Below, one piece after another: positions 7,675 through 16,699 of a DNA stretch of 64,000 bases. A model generated the notes under the pieces. That model saw only the letters and a list, made by a program, of their open reading frames with translations. It made no database searches and had not been told where the DNA came from. This DNA is from Roseivivax jejudonensis (lineage in GTDB: Bacteria; Pseudomonadota; Alphaproteobacteria; Rhodobacterales; Rhodobacteraceae). Position 1 is the first letter of the stretch, and each line of letters opens with the position of its first letter. The stretch lies in assembly GCF_900172265.1 (NCBI RefSeq), contig NZ_FWFK01000002.1, forward strand, positions 248,001 through 312,000, written 5' to 3'. The position numbers and the translations under genes are program-made.

Positions 7675-9237
7675 TCAGCCGCGCTTGAGCGCACCGATGG
7701 CGGCACGTTCGGACTGCAGCCGGAGAAAGACCGTGTTGTCGAGCGCGAGCCGGCGCGCGGCGGCGGCTCGGGGCGTGAACCGACGCCACGAGGGCTGCAT
7801 GGCCTGCGCGGTGGCGGCAAGGTCGCGTCCCGGTGCCGCGGCGGCGATCGCCGCTCCGAGGAGGACGCCGTCGCATCCCTCGGCGACGCGCACGTCGCAG
7901 CCGGTGGCATCGGCGAGAAGCTGCATCAGCAGCGCCGACCGCGCGTGCCCACCGGTGACGTACAGCGCCTCGATCGGCGGGCCGGCGGCGCGCAGATGCT
8001 CGACGATCTGACGCAGCCCGAGCGCACTGCCGACCGCCGCGCGCCAGTACAGACGTGCGGTGCCTTCGGGCGAACGATCGAGCGTGATGCCGCAGAAGAT
8101 CGCGCCCAGATCCGGATCGGCGAAGGGCGTACGGTTGCCGTTCACGTCCGGCAGCACGTCGATCTCTCCGCCGAAGCCCGGGCCCTCGGCGGCAAGACCC
8201 GCCTCGGCGAGAGCCTGCGCCCCCACATGGTCGAGCCCGGGACAGCGCGCGAGCACATCGTCGAGCAGCGCGCCCGTGGCCGACTGCCCGCCCTCGTGCA
8301 CGACACGGCCGGGCAGGATCGCGTCGGCATATGGCCCCCAGACGCCCTTGGCGCGCCAATGCGCGTCACCGATCACCATGATACAACTCGACGTGCCGGC
8401 GACGAGCGCCGCGCTGCGCGTGCGAGCCCGGGTGTCGAGACCGCCCAACATCGCGAGCGCGCCGGCGAAGGCGTCGACCAACCCGGCGGCGACCGGTATC
8501 CCGGGCGCAAGGTCCAGCGCCTCGGCGGCGCTGGCGCGCAATGCGCCGAGCCGTGCGCCCGGCGCGATCACGCCCTGCCCCAGCCCGGCCCGCGCCGGCA
8601 TGTCGGCGAGATCGAGCGCGGCGAGAAAATCCGGCGGGATCGCGTCGGCGGGCGCGACATGCGCCCACTTGGCGGCGAGCGTGTTGCGCGAGCGTGCGCC
8701 CTGCCCCGTGGCCATGTGCCCCAGCCAGTCGGTCAGGTCCCACGCGCCACCGAGACGCGCCCAGAGATCGGGGCGCCGGCGCTTCAGCCAGAGGAGCTTC
8801 GGCGTCTGCATCTCGGGCGACATCGCCCCGCCGAGCGTTTCCAGCACCGGATGCGCCGTCGCGGTGCAGAGCGCGGCTTCCTCCGTCGCGCGGTGGTCGT
8901 ACCACAGGATGACGTCGCGCCCCTCGGGCCCGAGCGCCAGCGGAGCGCCCGTCGTGTCGGCGAGGACCAGCGAACAGGTCGCGTCGAAGGCGAGCCCGGC
9001 CACGGCGGCGGCCGGCACGTCCGCGATCGCGCGGGCCTCACGGACGGCGCGCGCGGCCGCTTGCCAGATCTCGGTCGAGGCGGCCTCGGCCCGTCGTCCG
9101 GGCAGATCGTGAACGGCGACCGGGCAGACCGCCCGCGACAGCATCGCCCCCGACGCGTCGAAGATCCCGGCGCGCACGCTCGCGGTGCCGGCATCGACGC
9201 CGCAATAGAGCGGCCCCTCGGTCAGGCGGGACGGCAC
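7675..9237 (-). CDS. FGGY-family carbohydrate (pentulose/ribulokinase-type) kinase
   Basis: A 520-residue sugar kinase of the FGGY family, last gene of the polyol operon. The N-terminal ATPase-fold motif is YCGVDAGTASVRAGIFD (about residues 11-27), followed by ILWYDHRA, DLTDWLGHMATG and, in the second domain, AALVAGTSSCIMVIG and ALYVTGGHARSALLMQLLAD. YDHRA and its length place it with the ribulokinase-like pentulose kinases more than with short xylulokinases. In polyol operons such a kinase phosphorylates the ketose made by the dehydrogenases (xylulose, ribulose or fructose), which would feed the pentose phosphate pathway. The only start in frame near the family start is a GTG at 9237, 110 bases after the HAD gene. 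Confidence 0.9.
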   Translation of the reverse strand: MPSRLTEGPLYCGVDAGTASVRAGIFDASGAMLSRAVCPVAVHDLPGRRAEAASTEIWQAAARAVREARAIADVPAAAVAGLAFDATCSLVLADTTGAPLALGPEGRDVILWYDHRATEEAALCTATAHPVLETLGGAMSPEMQTPKLLWLKRRRPDLWARLGGAWDLTDWLGHMATGQGARSRNTLAAKWAHVAPADAIPPDFLAALDLADMPARAGLGQGVIAPGARLGALRASAAEALDLAPGIPVAAGLVDAFAGALAMLGGLDTRARTRSAALVAGTSSCIMVIGDAHWRAKGVWGPYADAILPGRVVHEGGQSATGALLDDVLARCPGLDHVGAQALAEAGLAAEGPGFGGEIDVLPDVNGNRTPFADPDLGAIFCGITLDRSPEGTARLYWRAAVGSALGLRQIVEHLRAAGPPIEALYVTGGHARSALLMQLLADATGCDVRVAEGCDGVLLGAAIAAAAPGRDLAATAQAMQPSWRRFTPRAAAARRLALDNTVFLRLQSERAAIGALKRG

Positions 9238-9347
9238 GGCGGTGCGGGTCGGGCGAAGGGGCGGTCGGTCATGCGGAGATCATGGCACCGCATGATCCCG
9301 TGCGCCAGCACCGCAACGGGTGCAGAGGTCTCGGGCGGGACACGGTT

Positions 9348-10004
9348 TCAACGCCCCGTCAGCTCGGTGATGGCCGGACCGAGCGCGGACATGTCGTCGA
9401 TCAGCGCGTCGGGCCCGAGCGCGGCCAGCGTCCGCGACAATTGCGCCGGGCCGGCGTGCCCGCCGCCGGCGAAGCCGATCACCGACATGCCTGCGGCGCG
9501 TGCCGCGCGGACACCGGCCGGACTGTCCTCGACAACCACAGCAGCGGCCGGGTTCGCGTTCATGCGCGCGGCCGCATGCAGGAAGAGATCGGGCGCGGGC
9601 TTGCCGGCCGCCACCTCGGTCGCGCTGAACACCCGTCCGCCGAAAAGTGGTGCGAGGCCGGTGACGCCGAGCGCGAGAGCGAGCCGCTCCGGCTGGCTGG
9701 AGGACGCCACGCAGACGGGGGCGCCGATCGCCTGCACCGCATCCGCCACCCCGGCGATCGGCCGTAGCTCTGCCATGAAACGTTCGGCGAGTCGCAGGCG
9801 CATCGCCGCGAGCTGCGGATCGGTCAGCACCAGACCGTCGGCTTCGGCGAGGTCGGTGCGGATCGCGCCGAGCGACCGGCCGAGAAACCGCGCGTACACA
9901 TCCTCGAGCGTGAGCGAGAGGCCGGCGGCCCGCATGGTTTCCGACAGGACGGCGACGGCAATCGGTTCGCTGTCGACGAGCACGCCGTCGCAGTCGAAGA
10001 TCAC
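9348..10004 (-). CDS. HAD-superfamily (subfamily IA) sugar-phosphate phosphatase
   Basis: A 218-residue HAD hydrolase. The nucleophile motif is at the very start (MIFDCDGVLVDSEP, nucleophile Asp4 and acid/base Asp6), followed by a helical cap, motif II VASSSQPERL, the Lys motif AAGKPAPDLF, and motif IV VVEDSPAGVRAARAAGM. This is the pattern of beta-phosphoglucomutase/hexitol-phosphatase-like enzymes, so it probably dephosphorylates or isomerises a sugar phosphate produced by the polyol pathway. The start is a GTG at 10004. The reading frame runs back without another start to the TGA of mtlK, which is in the same frame 27 bases earlier, so translation probably depends on ribosomes finishing mtlK. 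Confidence 0.88.
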   Translation of the reverse strand: MIFDCDGVLVDSEPIAVAVLSETMRAAGLSLTLEDVYARFLGRSLGAIRTDLAEADGLVLTDPQLAAMRLRLAERFMAELRPIAGVADAVQAIGAPVCVASSSQPERLALALGVTGLAPLFGGRVFSATEVAAGKPAPDLFLHAAARMNANPAAAVVVEDSPAGVRAARAAGMSVIGFAGGGHAGPAQLSRTLAALGPDALIDDMSALGPAITELTGR

Positions 10005-10031
10005 CAGCGAGGGGCCGCATGCGGCGATCGC

Positions 10032-11501
10032 TCAATCCTCCAGGTAGGCGCGCAGCGTCGCCTCGGTACCATCGGACCAGAGCCGGTCGAGCCATGCGGC
10101 GAACCGTGCGCGCAACCGCGGATCTTGACCGAGCGCCCCGTAGATCGCGCGCTGGTCGAGCCAGACCTCGGGCCGGGTCCGCGCGTCGAGCGCGACCGGG
10201 CGGAGCGTGTCCCATGCGGGATCGTTCGCGGCGATCTCCGCGCCGGCGTCGGTTGTCCCGGCGCAGTATCGGCACCAGAGCGCGCAGGCAAGCGCCAGCC
10301 CATCGACCGGACCGCCCCGTTCGAGCGCGTCTGCCAGCGAAGGCAGGATGAATTTCGGTTGCCGGTTCGATCCGTCGAAGCAGAGCCGCCGCACCGTGTC
10401 GCCGATCTTGGGGTTGGCGAAACGCGACTTGATCGTCTCGAGATAGACGGCGGTGTCTGTGTTCGGCACCGGTGGCACTCCGGGCAGGATCTCCTCGCGC
10501 TCCACTTTGTCGAGGAAGCGCGCGACGAGGTCGGTCTCCATCGCCTCGTGCACGAAATGGACCCCGAGCAGGCCCGCCGGGTAGGCGATGAGCGCGTGCC
10601 CTCCGTTGAGGATCCGGATCTTCATCGCCTCGAACGGGGTCACGTCGTCGACGAACTCGACCCCGACGTCCTCGAGCGGTGGCCGGCCCTGGGGGAAGTC
10701 GTCCTCCAGCACCCACTGGATGAAATCCTCGGCGAAGACGGGCCAGCCATCGGCGACGCCGTGATCGTCGCGGAGCATCCGGCGCTCGCGCTCCGATGTC
10801 GCGGGAGTGATGCGGTCGACCATGCCGTTGGGCATCGCCACCGACGTCCGCACCCAGTCGGCGAAGTCGGCGTCGGACATCGCGGCGAGCCCGCAAAGCG
10901 TGTCACGGGTCACGCGTCCATTGTGAGGGATGTTGTCACAGGACATCACGGTGAACGGCGGAAGGCCCGCGTCGCGACGTAGCCGCAGCGCCTTCAGGAT
11001 CATGCCGAACACGGTCGCCGGCGCATCAGGCGCGGCCGCGTCGGTCGTCATTGCCGGGTGCGCACCGTCGAAATGGCCCTCTGCATCGAGGAAATATCCG
11101 CCCTCGGTGATCGTCAGCGACACGATTCTGATATCGGGCTCGGCCATGCGGGCGCAGATCGCCACCTGGTCGGCTGCCGGCAGGTAATCGATCATCACGC
11201 CGGTGACGCGCGCGGCGGAGGCCTCGGCCGATTGTTCGACCAGCGTCGACAGCCAGTCCTGCGCCGCGAGCGTGTCGCGCGCGGCGGCATCGCCGGCCAT
11301 GACGCCGGCGCCAACGACGGCAAATTCGCGGCCCCGTCCGGTCGAGAACAGCCGGTCGAGATAGGCGATCTGGTGCGCGCGGTGAAAGTTCCCGACGCCA
11401 AAATGCACGATGCCGGCCGAGAGGTCTGCGCGCGCATAGCCCGGCCGGCCGACAGGCTCGGGAAGGTCGTCGAGGGTCGCAAGGGAAAGGTGCGTCGCCA
11501 T
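10032..11501 (-). CDS. mtlK: Mannitol 2-dehydrogenase (polyol dehydrogenase)
   Basis: A 489-residue member of the long-chain mannitol dehydrogenase family, which oxidises D-mannitol to fructose (and D-arabinitol to xylulose) with NAD. The N-terminal coenzyme motif is IVHFGVGNFHRAHQ (31-44), followed by IVSLTITEGGYF (126-137), SCDNIPHNG (187-195) and the catalytic triplet Lys294, Asn299, His302 in KIRILNGGH, which falls almost exactly where the Pseudomonas fluorescens enzyme has it. It follows smoS with a one-base TGATG overlap. This gene order (smoE-F-G-K-S-mtlK) is that of the R. sphaeroides polyol operon, which is why I use the symbol. Confidence 0.95.
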   Translation of the reverse strand: MATHLSLATLDDLPEPVGRPGYARADLSAGIVHFGVGNFHRAHQIAYLDRLFSTGRGREFAVVGAGVMAGDAAARDTLAAQDWLSTLVEQSAEASAARVTGVMIDYLPAADQVAICARMAEPDIRIVSLTITEGGYFLDAEGHFDGAHPAMTTDAAAPDAPATVFGMILKALRLRRDAGLPPFTVMSCDNIPHNGRVTRDTLCGLAAMSDADFADWVRTSVAMPNGMVDRITPATSERERRMLRDDHGVADGWPVFAEDFIQWVLEDDFPQGRPPLEDVGVEFVDDVTPFEAMKIRILNGGHALIAYPAGLLGVHFVHEAMETDLVARFLDKVEREEILPGVPPVPNTDTAVYLETIKSRFANPKIGDTVRRLCFDGSNRQPKFILPSLADALERGGPVDGLALACALWCRYCAGTTDAGAEIAANDPAWDTLRPVALDARTRPEVWLDQRAIYGALGQDPRLRARFAAWLDRLWSDGTEATLRAYLED

Positions 11502-12270
11502 CAGCTCATCCACTGTCCGCCGTCCACGTTGTAGGTTTGCGCCACGATGTACCGCGCCTCGTCGGTGGCGAGAAACACCGCCATGCCGGTGAGGTCCTCG
11601 GCCACGCCCATGCGACCGAACGGCACGGCCTCTCCGACCTCGCGTTTCTTCTGGCCGGGCGCCTTGCCTTCGTATTTCGCGAAGAACGCATCGACGCCGT
11701 CCCAGTGTTCGCCGTCGACCACGCCGGGCGCGATCGCGTTCACGTTGATGCCGTGCGGGATCAGGTTCAGCCCCGCGGACTGCGTGAGCGAAATGACCGC
11801 CGCCTTCGTCGCGCAATAGACCGCGACGAGCGGTTCGCCGCGCCGGCCGGCCTGGCTGGCCATGTTGATGATCCGGCCGCCCTGCCCGCGCGCGACCATG
11901 TGGCGCGCGACCGCCTGCAGGGTGAAGAGCGTGCCCGCCACGTTCACGTCGAAGGTGCGGACATAGTCCGCGCGGTCGATCTCGGCGATCGGCGCGGCTG
12001 TGAAGAGCGCGGCGTTGTTGATCAGGATGTCGATGTGGCCGAGCCGCGCGACCGTGTCGTCCACGGCGCGATCGATCGACTCCTGGTCGGTGACATCGAG
12101 CGCGACGGCGATTGCGGCCCCGCCGATCTCGGCCGCGGTCGACTCGGCCCGGGCGATGTCGATGTCCGCGATCGCGACGCGCGCGCCCTCGCGCACGTAT
12201 GCCTCGGCGAAGGCACGGCCGATGCCCCGGGCCGCCCCGGTGATGAGCGCGGTCTTGCCCTCCAGTCGCA

Positions 12271-12271
<1 letters not shown>
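11501..12271 (-). CDS. smoS: Sorbitol (L-iditol 2-) dehydrogenase, SDR family
   Basis: A 256-residue short-chain dehydrogenase that oxidises sorbitol to fructose, galactitol to tagatose or related polyols with NAD. The dinucleotide motif TGAARGIG is at 11-18, DV at 59-60, NNAA at 85-88, and the catalytic residues are Ser139, Tyr152 and Lys156 (YCATK). Asp36 after the second strand (VAIADID) favours NAD over NADP. Length and motifs agree with R. sphaeroides SmoS. It overlaps both neighbours by one base (TGATG), so smoK, smoS and mtlK are translationally coupled. It could accept several polyols; sequence alone does not settle which. Confidence 0.93.
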
Positions 12272-13272
<1,001 letters not shown>

Positions 13273-13284
13273 GCGTTGCGTTCC

Positions 13285-14115
13285 TTACTTGACGGCGCCG
13301 AAGGTGAGGCCACGGACGAGCTGCTTCTGGCTGAACCAGCCCATGATGAGGATCGGCGCGATGGCCATCGTCGAGGCGGCCGAGAGCTTGGCGTAGAAGA
13401 GCCCCTCGGGCGACGAATAGCTCGCGATGAAGGCGGTGAGCGGCGCGGCGTTGGCCGCGGTCAGGTTCAGCGTCCAGAACGCCTCGTTCCACGCGAGGAT
13501 GATATTGAGCAGGAGGGTCGAGGCGATGCCGGGCACGGCCATCGGCAGGAGCACGTAGGTGACCTCGGAGCGCAGCGTCGCCCCGTCCATCCGCGCGGCT
13601 TCGAGGATGTCGCCCGGGATCTCGCGGAAATAGGTGTAGAGCATCCACACGATGATCGGCAGGTTGATCATCGTCAGCACGAAGATCAGGCCGACGCGGG
13701 TGTCGAGCAGACCCCAGTCGCGGAAGATCAGATAGAGCGGCACCAGCACGCCCACCGGCGGCAGCATCTTGGTGGAGAGCATCCACATCAGCACGTTCTT
13801 GGTCTGCCTGCCGGGCACGAAAGCCATCGCCCAGGCCGCCGGGATCGCGATCGCGAGACCGATCAGCGTGGAGCCCACGGAGATCACGACCGAGTTCAGG
13901 AAGTGCCGGAAGTAGTTCGACCGCTCCTGCACCGTCACGTAGTTCTCGAGCGTCCACTGGAAGTTGACGAAGACCGGCGGGTCGGCGATCGCCGTCGCCT
14001 CGGTCTTGAAGCTGGTCAGCACGGTCCAGAGGATCGGGAAGAAGATCAGGATCGCGATGATCCACGCGATGGCCGTGTTGCGGGCCTTGACGCGGGTCGG
14101 GACGGCACGGGCCAT
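13285..14115 (-). CDS. smoG: Polyol ABC transporter permease, MalG-like
   Basis: A 276-residue inner-membrane permease with six predicted helices. The EAA loop that contacts the ATPase is readable near residues 167-187 (ILEAARMDGATLRSEVTYVL). The N-terminus is short and cytoplasmic, and the first helix is NTAIAWIIAILIFFPILWTVL. It is the MalG-like half of the channel in a carbohydrate uptake transporter 1 system. It starts 160 bases after the end of smoF, unusually far for this tightly packed operon; that gap carries repeat copy C. Confidence 0.93.
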   Translation of the reverse strand: MARAVPTRVKARNTAIAWIIAILIFFPILWTVLTSFKTEATAIADPPVFVNFQWTLENYVTVQERSNYFRHFLNSVVISVGSTLIGLAIAIPAAWAMAFVPGRQTKNVLMWMLSTKMLPPVGVLVPLYLIFRDWGLLDTRVGLIFVLTMINLPIIVWMLYTYFREIPGDILEAARMDGATLRSEVTYVLLPMAVPGIASTLLLNIILAWNEAFWTLNLTAANAAPLTAFIASYSSPEGLFYAKLSAASTMAIAPILIMGWFSQKQLVRGLTFGAVK

Positions 14116-14185
14116 GGGTCAGGTCCTCGCATTCGGGCGGCGTGTGCGCCGGGTCGGACGTGGGGCGCCCGTGGCGGTGTCGGAT

Positions 14186-14218
14186 GCCTCCGGCGGGAGT
14201 ATTTCCGCCAAGAAGAAG
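14186..14218 (+). repeat. Dispersed repeat, copy C, inside the polyol operon
   Basis: GCCTCCGGCGGGAGTATTT followed by a CCGCCAAGAAGAAG tail, lying in the 160-base gap between smoF and smoG. It shares the GGAGTATTT linker and AAGAAGAAG tail of copy A but has only a weak stem (CCGGCGG). Read along the operon transcript it would appear as its reverse complement. Confidence 0.65.
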
Positions 14219-14275
14219 CCGGGGGCGCAATCGGAGGATGGCGCGCGGGCGGCAGGGTCGGTCATCGGTCGGGCC

Positions 14276-15148
14276 TCACGCATCGAGGTTCTTGCCGATC
14301 ATCCGCATCAGGAAGATCGCGACGATGTTGGCGAGGATGATGGCGACGACACCCCCGGCCGAGCCGGTTCCAACGTCGAAGCGCAGGAGGCTTTCGGCGT
14401 AAACGAGGTAGGTCAGGTTGGTCGACGCCGTGCCGGGCCCGCCATTGGTGGTCACCAGGATCTCGGCGAAAATGGACAGCAGGAAGATCGTCTGGATCAG
14501 AACGACGACGGTGATCGCCCGCGCGAGGTGCGGCAGCTTGATGTGCCAGAAGCGCGCCCAGGCCGAGGCGCCGTCCATCTCGGCAGCTTCGAGCTGTTCG
14601 CTGTCGAGCGACTGCATCGCCGTCAGCAGGATCAGCGTGGCGAAGGGCAGCCATTGCCAGCTCACGATCCCGATGATCGAGGCGAGCGGGGCCTGCGTCA
14701 GGAAGTCGAACGCCGCCATCCCGAGCACGTCGGCGATCCAGGCGAAGAGCCCGTTCACCGGATTCATGAACATGTTCTTCCAGACCAGCGCGGACACCGT
14801 GGGCATCACGAAGAAGGGCGAGATCACCATGATCCGCACGAGGCCGGTTCCCCACATCGGCTGATCGAGGAGGGTTGCGACCGCTATTCCGCCCACCACG
14901 GTGATGACGAGAACGCCGCCCACGAGCAGCAGCGTGTTCACGATGGCCGTCTGGAACGCGGGGTCGGACAGGAAGTAGGTGTAGTTCTCGAAGCCCACGA
15001 AGGGGTTCGCGCCCGGCATCAGCAGGTTGTAGCGCAGGAACGAGAAGTAGAGCGTCATCAGGAGCGGCACCAGCATCCACGCCAGAAGCAGGATGACGGA
15101 TGGCGCGATCATGACGCGCGCGGCGGCGCGCGAGTGCTGCGTGGCCAT
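14276..15148 (-). CDS. smoF: Polyol ABC transporter permease, MalF-like
   Basis: A 290-residue inner-membrane permease with six predicted helices, beginning with VMIAPSVILLLAWMLVPLLM. The EAA loop lies around residues 187-210 (QLEAAEMDGASAWARFWHIK, a good match to the consensus EAA-x3-G). It pairs with SmoG to form the channel. It begins 81 bases after the smoE stop; that interval contains a strong stem-loop. The ATG at 15148 is the only good start near the first hydrophobic segment. Confidence 0.93.
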   Translation of the reverse strand: MATQHSRAAARVMIAPSVILLLAWMLVPLLMTLYFSFLRYNLLMPGANPFVGFENYTYFLSDPAFQTAIVNTLLLVGGVLVITVVGGIAVATLLDQPMWGTGLVRIMVISPFFVMPTVSALVWKNMFMNPVNGLFAWIADVLGMAAFDFLTQAPLASIIGIVSWQWLPFATLILLTAMQSLDSEQLEAAEMDGASAWARFWHIKLPHLARAITVVVLIQTIFLLSIFAEILVTTNGGPGTASTNLTYLVYAESLLRFDVGTGSAGGVVAIILANIVAIFLMRMIGKNLDA

Positions 15149-15177
15149 GGCGAACCTTATCGGACGATGCGGGGGTC

Positions 15178-15212
15178 GGCCGGGGCAGTCAGGCGCACTG
15201 GCTGCCCCGGCC
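15178..15212 (-). promoter_or_regulatory. Stem-loop between smoE and smoF
   Basis: A perfect 11-base inverted repeat (GGCCGGGGCAG / CTGCCCCGGCC) with a 13-base loop, starting 17 bases after the smoE stop. No T-run follows in the direction of transcription, so it is not a normal intrinsic terminator. In ABC operons a hairpin here commonly protects the abundant binding-protein mRNA and lowers expression of the permease genes; I infer that role from position. Confidence 0.65.
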
Positions 15213-15229
15213 TTCCGGGAGGAGGCGGG

Positions 15230-16558
15230 TTACTGGATGTATCCCGCCCGCGTCATCTCGCGCGTGGTGATCTGCTGCGCCTGCTCGAGCGCCTGTTCGG
15301 CATCGGTCTGGCCGGCGAGCGCTGCAGACAGAGCCTGACCCACCGCGGTGCCGATGCCCTGGAACTCGGGGATCGCCACGAACTGCACGCCGGTATAGGG
15401 CACCGGATCGACCGTCGGGTTGGTCGGGTCGGCGGCCTCGATCGACTGGAGCGTCGTCTCGGCGAAGGGCGCTGCGGCGAGGTACTCCTCGTTCTCGTAG
15501 AGCGACGTGCGCGTGCCCGGCGGAACGTTGGCCCAGCCTTCGGTCTCGGCCACGAGCTCGGTGTAGCCCCGCCCCGTCGCCCAAGCGATGAAGGTCTTGG
15601 CCGCGTCCTCGGCGTCGGTGCCGGACGGGATGCCGAGCGACCATGCCCAGAGCCAGTTGCCCTTCTTCTCCACCCCGTCCTTGTTGGGTGCGAGCGCGAA
15701 GCCGACGCTGTCGGCCACCTGGCTTTCGTCGGGGTTGGTCACGAAGGACGCCGCGACCGTCGCGTCGATCCACATGCCGCACTTGCCCTGCTGGAACAGA
15801 GCGAGGTTCTCGTTGAAGCCGTTCGAGGCCGCGCCCGGCGGCCCGTAGTTGTTCATCAGGTCGAGATAGGTGGTGAAGGTCTCGTTCCACGCCTCGCTGT
15901 CGAACTGCGGCTGCCAATCCTCATTGAACCAGCGCGCGCCGAACGAGTTCGACATCGCCGTGAGGAAGGCCATGTTTTCGCCCCAGCCCGGCTTGCCGCG
16001 CAGGCAGATGCCGTAGATCTCGTTGTCCTTGTCGGTCATCGCCGCGGCAGCGTCCTCGATATCCGCCCAGGTCGGCTCTTCGGGCATCTCGAGCCCGGCC
16101 TCTTCCATGAGGTCGGTGCGATACATCACCATCGAGCTTTCACCGTAGAACGGCGCGGCGTAGAGCGTGCCATCGACCGACAGGCCGTCTGCGATCGAAG
16201 GCAGGAAGTCTTCAGGGTTCCAGTCCTCGGGCATGCCCTCGAGCGGCACGAGCCAGCCCTGCTCGCCCCAGATCGGGACCTCGTAGGTGCCGATCGTCAT
16301 CACGTCGAACTGCCCGCCCGATGTCGCGACATCCTGCGTCACGCGCTGGCGCAGCACGTTCTCTTCGAGCGTGACCCATTCAAGTTCGATGTTCGGGTGC
16401 TGTTCGTTGAAATCGCCGGTGAGGCCCTGCATCCGGATCATGTCGCCATTGTTCACGGTGGCGATCGTCAAGGTCACGGAATCGTCCTGCGCTGCCGCGA
16501 GGCCGGCGGCCGTGCACAGCGCTGTGGCGCCCAGAAGGGCGCGGGTCAAAGTCGTCAT
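15230..16558 (-). CDS. smoE: Polyol ABC transporter periplasmic binding protein
   Basis: A 442-residue extracellular solute-binding protein (family 1) that captures sorbitol, mannitol or similar polyols and delivers them to SmoFGK. The Sec signal peptide is MTTLTRALLGATALCTAAG, with probable cleavage after LAAA near residue 23. The mature protein starts DDSVTLTIATVNNGDMIRMQG, and features such as NEQHPNIELEWVTLEENVLRQRV and YAAPFYGESSMVMYRTDLM are typical of the polyol-binding branch. The ATG at 16558 is preceded by GGGAGGA at a good distance; the frame is open further upstream, but that part overlaps the predicted promoter. It is the first structural gene of the operon. Confidence 0.95.
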   Translation of the reverse strand: MTTLTRALLGATALCTAAGLAAAQDDSVTLTIATVNNGDMIRMQGLTGDFNEQHPNIELEWVTLEENVLRQRVTQDVATSGGQFDVMTIGTYEVPIWGEQGWLVPLEGMPEDWNPEDFLPSIADGLSVDGTLYAAPFYGESSMVMYRTDLMEEAGLEMPEEPTWADIEDAAAAMTDKDNEIYGICLRGKPGWGENMAFLTAMSNSFGARWFNEDWQPQFDSEAWNETFTTYLDLMNNYGPPGAASNGFNENLALFQQGKCGMWIDATVAASFVTNPDESQVADSVGFALAPNKDGVEKKGNWLWAWSLGIPSGTDAEDAAKTFIAWATGRGYTELVAETEGWANVPPGTRTSLYENEEYLAAAPFAETTLQSIEAADPTNPTVDPVPYTGVQFVAIPEFQGIGTAVGQALSAALAGQTDAEQALEQAQQITTREMTRAGYIQ

Positions 16559-16572
16559 GAGTCCTCCCTTTC

Positions 16573-16625
16573 GAGCAATTGCTCTGCTCTCGGGCATTTA
16601 CTCACTTTCCGCGATCGAAGGTCAA
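16573..16625 (-). promoter_or_regulatory. Predicted smoE promoter with two operator-like palindromes
   Basis: On the minus strand, TTGACC (16625-16620) and GTAAAT (16601-16596) are 18 bases apart and resemble -35 and -10 boxes. A perfect 12-base palindrome GAGCAATTGCTC lies at 16573-16584, just downstream of the expected start point. A second related site, GAGTAAATGCCC (16603-16592), matches it at 9 of 12 positions and overlaps the -10. The two are 19 bases apart centre to centre. The adjacent SorC-type regulator is the obvious candidate to bind them; this is inference. Confidence 0.55.
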
Positions 16626-16699
16626 TAGCAAAGATCGGCCGTGCCTGAAGCCGCGCCGCAACGGTCTGGAAAATCAAGAAAGATTGCGCGCGGCGGCGC

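Noticed and set aside
5971-10047. A 1358-codon open frame on the plus strand opposite the lipoprotein, kinase and HAD genes
   Set aside because: Arg/Ala-rich low-complexity translation with no domains, complementary to well-supported genes; a by-product of high GC.
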